Part shown: piece by piece, positions 7,290 to 10,701 of the stretch
Layout of the letters: each line of letters starts with the position of its first letter
Position numbering within the stretch: the stretch's first letter is position 1
Source of the DNA: Planctomycetota bacterium
GTDB lineage: Bacteria; Planctomycetota; Phycisphaerae; Sedimentisphaerales; Anaerohalosphaeraceae
Length of the DNA stretch: 10,701 bases
Reading direction: 5' to 3'
Assembly (NCBI GenBank): GCA_030637065.1
Contig: DAOVVQ010000122.1
Coordinates: 1-10,701 of the forward strand
The notes under the pieces: generated by a model
What the model saw: the letters and a program-made list of their open reading frames with translations, nothing else
What the model was told of the DNA's origin: nothing
Database searches by the model: none
Position numbers and translations under genes: made by a program

Positions 7290-7313
7290 GCGTCGCAGCC
7301 GGGCAGAGCCCGT
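7290..7313 (+). repeat. 24-bp insert-like segment before copy 2
   Basis: TAGCCAC occurs immediately before copy 1 (7158-7164) and again at 7283-7289. In the second case 24 bp separate it from the 37-bp repeat. The segment contains GGGC-AGA-GCCC (7301-7310) and looks like a small element inserted between the two parts. This is inferred from comparing the two copies only. Confidence 0.35.
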
Positions 7314-7350
7314 AGAGAGCCTGCCCTGAGCCTGCCGAACGGGACACAGA
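7314..7350 (+). repeat. 37-bp direct repeat, copy 2
   Basis: Identical to 7165-7201 at every base, with the same internal GAGCCTGCC pair (7317-7325 and 7328-7336). The copies are 149 bp apart start to start. Perfect identity in a non-coding spacer points to recent duplication, conversion or mobility. Confidence 0.9.
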
Positions 7351-7364
7351 GATTCTTTACTTCT

Positions 7365-7391
7365 AATCCGTGAAATCCGTGAAATCCGTGG
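7365..7391 (+). repeat. 9-bp tandem repeat, three units
   Basis: AATCCGTGA is repeated three times in tandem, the last unit ending GTGG, and finishes 17 bp before the argS ATG. It could influence the argS leader by unit-number change, but similar AATCCGTG strings are, from memory, common in repeat-rich spacers. It does not supply a ribosome site. Confidence 0.8.
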
Positions 7392-7408
7392 TTAAGAAAG
7401 AATAACCT

Positions 7409-9187
7409 ATGAAACCCATAATAGACATACTTTCAGAGCGAATTATAAACGCCATGGCTGATGCCACCGGTCAGGCGGACTGCGATGCTATTGTGACTCC
7501 GGCTACCGACTCTAAATTTGGCGACTATCAGGCCAATGGCGTTATGGCCCTTGCCAAGAAGCTAAAAACCAATCCCCGCAAACTTGCCGAGCAGGTCGTC
7601 GAAAAACTCGATATTGCCGACATCTGCGAGCCAGCGGAGATCGCGGGGCCGGGCTTTATTAACCTGCGGCTGAGGGCCCAATACCTCGGCGAAAAAGTAT
7701 TGGAGATGAACGCCGACACCAACCGGCTCGCCGTAGACCAAATCCAAAACCCCAAAACCATAGTCGTCGACTTCTCCAGCCCCAACATCGCAAAGCAGAT
7801 GCACGTCGGCCATCTAAGGAGCACGATCATAGGCGACTGTATCTGCCGAATGCTCGAATTTCAGGGCCACAAGGTAATCCGCCAAAACCACATCGGCGAC
7901 TGGGGAACGCAGTTCGGCATGCTAATATGTTACTTCTATCGTGAACATGGTGATCGATTGAAGAACGGTAACTTAAAGGTTTCCGATATGAGTATTCCGA
8001 ATATGGAAGATTTCTATAGAGAAGCCAAAAGGCTCTTTGATACTGATTCTGACTTTGCCTCCGAATCAAGAGAATATGTTGTGAAACTTCAATCGGGTGA
8101 TCATCAGATATTGGGTATCTGGCAGCTTATCCGTGGCCAGTCCATTCATTACTGCCAAGATATATACTGGCGATTAAAGGTGGATCTCGAAGAAAAACAT
8201 GTTAAAGGTGAGAGCGAGTACAACGACATGCTGCCGGGTGTGGTTGAAGATTTGAAGGAGCATGGCAAGGCGAAAGAGTCCGACGGGGCGATATGTGCCT
8301 TTCCCGAGGGCTTTACGAACAAGGAAGGCGAGCCGCTGCCGTTTATCATTCAAAAGACCGACGGGGCGTTCCTCTATGCGACGACCGATCTGGCGGCGAT
8401 CCGCTATCGTGTGGGCCAACTCAAGGCCGACAAGATCATCTACGTTACCGACGCCCGGCAGGCTCTGCACTTTCAGATGCTCTTTGCTACCGCCAGGGAT
8501 GCCGGCTGGGCTGCGGAGGATGTCGAGCTTATGCATGTTACATTCGGCACAATGCTTGGCGCCGACAATAAGCCCTTCAAGACCCGAACCGGCGGAACCG
8601 TTAAGCTCGGGGACCTGCTCGATGAGGCCGTCGAGCGGGCAAAGGCCGTCGTTGAAGCAAAGAACCCGCAGCTTGACGACGACAAAAAGGCCGAGATCGC
8701 AAAGGCCGTCGGGATCGGAGCCGTTAAATACTCCGACTACTCGAATAACCGCAACAGCGACTACGTCTTCAGCTTCGACAAAATGTTGGCAATGGAGGGC
8801 AACACCGCCCCGTATATGCAGTATGCCTACGCCCGCGTAAGGTCGATCGAGCGAAAGGCCGAGGCCAAAGGCGTCGACATCACCGGCGACCTGAAGGGCA
8901 TCCGGACCGTAAACCTCGAAGATTCCGCTGAAAAGGAATTAGCCAAACACCTGCTCCGCTACAGCGAGGCAATACGAGACGCCTTGGCCGACTGCCGCCC
9001 CAATTTTCTGACGACTTATCTCTACGACCTGGCACAAAAGTTCAGCACATTCTACAACGCCTGCCACGTTCTCGGAGCCGATGAGTCCCAGCGACCAACG
9101 CGAGTATTATTATGCGACCTGACCGCCCGAACGATCAAACACGGGCTAAGGGAACTGTTGGGCATAGAGGTAGTCGAGCAGATGTAA
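7409..9187 (+). CDS. argS: Arginyl-tRNA synthetase (ArgS)
   Basis: This cytoplasmic class I synthetase charges tRNA-Arg with arginine using ATP. The 592-residue product has the N-terminal Arg-specific domain (about 1-110) with GPGFINLRL (80-88). The class I site SSPNIAKQMHVGHLRS has HVGH at 132-135, with Lys129 just upstream. FKTRTGGTVKL (390-400) sits where KMSKS is expected; many ArgRS lack KMSKS and rely on a Lys upstream of HxGH. The C-terminal anticodon-binding DALR domain begins near YMQYAYARVRSIERK (469-483) and ends in the typical LLGIEVVEQM. ATG 7409 has only a weak AAGAAAG upstream, directly after the 9-bp tandem repeat. Bases 7921-8220 (residues about 172-270) fall to about 39% GC, yet the frame and family residues are intact. 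yjbQ follows after 38 bp. Confidence 0.96.
   Translation: MKPIIDILSERIINAMADATGQADCDAIVTPATDSKFGDYQANGVMALAKKLKTNPRKLAEQVVEKLDIADICEPAEIAGPGFINLRLRAQYLGEKVLEMNADTNRLAVDQIQNPKTIVVDFSSPNIAKQMHVGHLRSTIIGDCICRMLEFQGHKVIRQNHIGDWGTQFGMLICYFYREHGDRLKNGNLKVSDMSIPNMEDFYREAKRLFDTDSDFASESREYVVKLQSGDHQILGIWQLIRGQSIHYCQDIYWRLKVDLEEKHVKGESEYNDMLPGVVEDLKEHGKAKESDGAICAFPEGFTNKEGEPLPFIIQKTDGAFLYATTDLAAIRYRVGQLKADKIIYVTDARQALHFQMLFATARDAGWAAEDVELMHVTFGTMLGADNKPFKTRTGGTVKLGDLLDEAVERAKAVVEAKNPQLDDDKKAEIAKAVGIGAVKYSDYSNNRNSDYVFSFDKMLAMEGNTAPYMQYAYARVRSIERKAEAKGVDITGDLKGIRTVNLEDSAEKELAKHLLRYSEAIRDALADCRPNFLTTYLYDLAQKFSTFYNACHVLGADESQRPTRVLLCDLTARTIKHGLRELLGIEVVEQM
7921..8220 (+). other. Low-GC tract inside argS
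   Basis: Hand counting gives 117 G+C in 300 bases (39%), against roughly 50-67% per 60-bp line just upstream and 65% at 8281-8340. Codons switch to A/T endings (TAT, GAA, GAT, AGA) and revert afterwards. The tract encodes residues about 172-270, after the HxGH motif, without frame damage. Confidence 0.75.
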
Positions 9188-9225
9188 ACCCCCAGAGCGG
9201 ACAGGCCAAAATGACAGGAGCGGAT

Positions 9226-9636
9226 ATGAATATTGTTGACGAGACATTCGGCGTTAAGACTGGCAGGCGCTGCGAAATGGTTGACATCACAGGCCAGGTC
9301 GCCGGCATTGTCAAGACCAGCGGCATCACAGCCGGCGACTGCATCGTCTACTGCCCGCATACCACGGCTGCGATTACCATTAACGAAAACGCAGACCCCG
9401 ACGTGGTACACGACATGCTCATGACGCTCGAAGAGCTATTGCCGCAGGACCGCCGGGGATATCGCCACAACGAAGGCAACAGCGACGCCCACGTAAAAAG
9501 CTCGCTCGTCGGCCCGACCCAGCAGATACTCATAAACAATGGCAGGCTATCGCTCGGAACATGGCAGGGAATATACTTTTGCGAATTTGACGGACCAAGA
9601 AGCAGAAGAGTAACCGTCCAGATCCGCGGCAAATAA
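9226..9636 (+). CDS. yjbQ: YjbQ family protein (UPF0047)
   Basis: The 136-residue product matches the YjbQ/UPF0047 family, small cytoplasmic proteins forming a homotrimer-like beta fold with a conserved His/Glu pocket. Some members show weak thiamin phosphate synthase activity in vitro or in complementation, but the true role is unsettled. Signature blocks are VYCPHTTAAITINENADPDV (41-60), RRGYRHNEGNSDAHVKSSLVG (77-97, split by function: HNEGNSDAH at 81-89) and LGTWQGIYFCEFDGPRSRRV (110-129). The length is typical. ATG 9226 is chosen because AGGAG lies five bases upstream; ATG 9211 would add five residues, and the frame is open back into the argS end. It starts 38 bp after argS and is probably read with it. 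Confidence 0.93.
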   Translation: MNIVDETFGVKTGRRCEMVDITGQVAGIVKTSGITAGDCIVYCPHTTAAITINENADPDVVHDMLMTLEELLPQDRRGYRHNEGNSDAHVKSSLVGPTQQILINNGRLSLGTWQGIYFCEFDGPRSRRVTVQIRGK

Positions 9637-9813
9637 CATGCGGGTTTCCCCTTACTTGCTACCTGATCACCCTTTACCGACAGACTACCATCACGCCGGC
9701 GTCTGCACGCAATGCAGAATCTTTTCGCTCAGCAATTCAAGCCGGTGCCAAGTAGAGACTTACAGGCTGATTCGCAGAAGTGAGAATATAAACAAAATGA
9801 TGCGCAAAAAAAT

Positions 9814-9867
9814 GGCGAGGAGGTGGGTCCGTCTGGGGGGGGAAACGGGTTCCCACTTAGCCTCGCC
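9814..9867. repeat. Long bulged inverted repeat enclosing a run of eight Gs
   Basis: GGCGAGG-AGGTGGG (9814-9827) pairs with CCCACTT-AG-CCTCGCC (9852-9867): 14 pairs with one G-T and a 2-base bulge. The 24-base loop contains GGGGGGGG, AAAC and GGG. The right arm also forms CCTCG-C-CGAGG (9861-9871), which would compete with the long stem. No T run follows on the + strand, so it is not a simple terminator. It could be a structured RNA or a regulatory switch; no family was recognised. Confidence 0.6.
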
Positions 9868-9977
9868 GAGGTCTATTAGTTAAGTTGCGTAAAGCAACCT
9901 CACTTTCTCTGTATTAATATATCGGCAAGCTGACTAAATGTCAACCTAAAAACCTTGAAAAAAGCAAAAAAACTGAG

Positions 9978-10017
9978 TTTCCTGTAAACTGCTGTGAATA
10001 TAGGTATTTACGGGAAA
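9978..10017 (-). terminator. Inverted repeat, possible minus-strand terminator
   Basis: TTTCCTGTAAA (9978-9988) pairs with TTTACGGGAAA (10007-10017) over 11 bp with one G-T, around an 18-base loop. Read on the minus strand, the hairpin is followed within a few bases by CTCAGTTTTTTTGCTTTTTT (to about 9957), a terminator-like layout. No credible minus-strand gene was found to its right, so the transcript would be non-coding or absent. It could instead be an operator palindrome. Confidence 0.3.
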
Positions 10018-10148
10018 TTGCCCGCCAGTTCTAACAAAAGAATTTTAAGTAAGACCAAAATCCTCATTATTGCCAAAAAAACGCCCTCTCGGCCTCGTCA
10101 GGCCACATGTCCTGCCCCTGTTGAAAAGCCCGCATTCGCCTTGGGCCC

Positions 10149-10176
10149 TTGCAAAACCTGCCCAATCTGCTAATCT
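10149..10176 (+). promoter_or_regulatory. Weak candidate promoter for the thioesterase gene
   Basis: TTGCAA (10149-10154) and TAATCT (10171-10176) are 16 bp apart, about 95 bp before the ATG at 10270. The -10 match is poor (3 of 6). It is listed because the gap before this gene implies a promoter nearby. Confidence 0.2.
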
Positions 10177-10269
10177 ACCGTCAGGAGCCACGATTTGGCC
10201 CTTTGGCCTTCTTGGTCTCGTAAGCAGACAATGTCCGATAACACGTAGAAATCGCACTGGAAGCTCAAG

Positions 10270-10701
10270 ATGGAACCGACAGAGAACATCAGTATAGATG
10301 CCCATACGATTAGTATTATCCCCCGCTACAGCGAGACGGACCAGGCTGGGGTCGTCCACCACACCGTGTATCCCGTCTGGTTCGAGATGGGGCGAACCGA
10401 GCTGCTACGGGCCAACGGCCTCGTATATCGCGATCTCGAGCGATCTGGGGTGTATTTCGTGGTTACTCAACTCAGCGCCAAGTACCACCGGCCCGCCTAC
10501 TATGACGAAAAACTCGACCTGACGACCACACACACGAAGATAACCTCCGTCCGCATCGAGCACGTCTACCAGCTTAAACGCCGAAGCAGCGGACTGCTCC
10601 TGGCAGAGGGCAATAGCACCTTAGCCTGCCTCGATGCCGACGGGAAACCCCGCCGCATACCAGAGGATATGTTCGCTGTCGCGGATCGGGCCCGGATCAA
10701 C
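10270..10701 (+). CDS. YbgC/FadM-type hotdog acyl-CoA thioesterase, cut by the window end
   Basis: The frame from ATG 10270 stays open to the last base, giving 144 residues with no stop, so the 3' end lies outside. GGAAG lies six bases before the ATG. The protein has the 4-hydroxybenzoyl-CoA thioesterase-like hotdog fold: RYSETDQAGVVHHTVYPVWF (19-38), where Asp24 is the expected catalytic residue, then EMGRTELLRANG (39-50) on the central helix, and beta-strand segments such as KYHRPAYYDEKLDL (71-84). Family members are usually 130-150 residues, so little is probably missing. They hydrolyse short or aromatic acyl-CoA thioesters in the cytoplasm, and YbgC itself is often near tol-pal genes. No such neighbour is visible here and the substrate is unknown. 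Confidence 0.88.
   Translation, partial: MEPTENISIDAHTISIIPRYSETDQAGVVHHTVYPVWFEMGRTELLRANGLVYRDLERSGVYFVVTQLSAKYHRPAYYDEKLDLTTTHTKITSVRIEHVYQLKRRSSGLLLAEGNSTLACLDADGKPRRIPEDMFAVADRARIN

Larger units (their letters stand above)
9637..10269. other. 633-bp region with no supported gene
   Basis: No open frame here shows a recognisable protein, a good ribosome site and gene-like composition together. It holds a long stem (9814-9867), a small GTTGC/GCAAC hairpin (9884-9898), an A/T-rich stretch (9900-9980), an 11-bp inverted repeat (9978-10017) and a C-rich stretch (10080-10200) ending in the leader of the thioesterase gene. No clear + strand terminator follows yjbQ. No tRNA, SRP, tmRNA or RNase P signature was seen. 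Confidence 0.6.

Noticed and set aside
7165..7391. CRISPR array suggested by repeated spacer units
   Set aside because: There are only two copies of the 37-bp repeat, the 112-bp interval is itself repetitive, and no cas gene is present.
9638..9883. 81-residue open frame starting one base after the yjbQ stop
   Set aside because: It reads through the G8 loop and both arms of a long inverted repeat, has no good ribosome site and no recognisable domain.
10070..10297. Plus-strand open frame of 75 residues before the thioesterase gene
   Set aside because: Pro/Arg/Leu-rich translation of C-rich DNA with no domain or ribosome site, and it runs into the thioesterase start in another frame.
10045..10362. 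Minus-strand open frame of 105 residues
   Set aside because: It overlaps the well-supported thioesterase start, is Arg/Gly-rich like a shadow frame and resembles no known protein.

Overview
The window reads as a bacterial chromosome segment with all genes on the + strand. Most genes are about 55-63% GC by hand counts of sample lines. The content is mainly housekeeping: arginine biosynthesis (argC, argJ), arginyl-tRNA synthetase (argS), ribosome silencing factor (rsfS), a membrane pyrophosphatase (hppA), a YjbQ-family protein and a hotdog thioesterase. Gene style, the large K+-type pyrophosphatase and the repeat-rich spacers would fit a planctomycete-like (PVC group) organism, but nothing here proves the taxon.

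Layout: a candidate promoter (10-38) leads into argC (144-1154), followed after 17 bp by a nitrilase-superfamily amidohydrolase (1172-2023). A clearly AT-richer transglutaminase-fold gene (2084-2674, about 43% GC) sits between these and argJ (2752-3978), and looks inserted into an older argC-amidase-argJ run. After a 137-bp spacer with a candidate promoter comes hppA (4116-6560), closed by a strong intrinsic terminator (6608-6641). rsfS (6788-7147) is separated from argS (7409-9187) by a 261-bp spacer built from nested repeats, including a perfect 37-bp direct repeat. yjbQ (9226-9636) follows argS closely. A 633-bp gene-poor region with two notable inverted repeats (9637-10269) precedes a thioesterase gene (10270-10701) that runs off the window end.

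Functionally, ArgC catalyses the NADPH-dependent step to N-acetylglutamate semialdehyde, and ArgJ later moves the acetyl group from N-acetylornithine back to glutamate, so the pair supports the cyclic route to ornithine. ArgS uses the end product in translation, and RsfS damps translation in starvation. The pyrophosphatase carries K+-dependence residues and a gate-glutamate position typical of Na+-pumping members. It would recover energy from pyrophosphate released by reactions such as tRNA charging.

No defence system, CRISPR array, rRNA, tRNA or complete insertion sequence was seen. The points most worth a second look are the low-GC transglutaminase island, a roughly 300-bp low-GC stretch inside an otherwise intact argS, the nested repeats before argS, and the structured non-coding region at 9814-10017. 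I did not find convincing evidence for a new multi-gene system.
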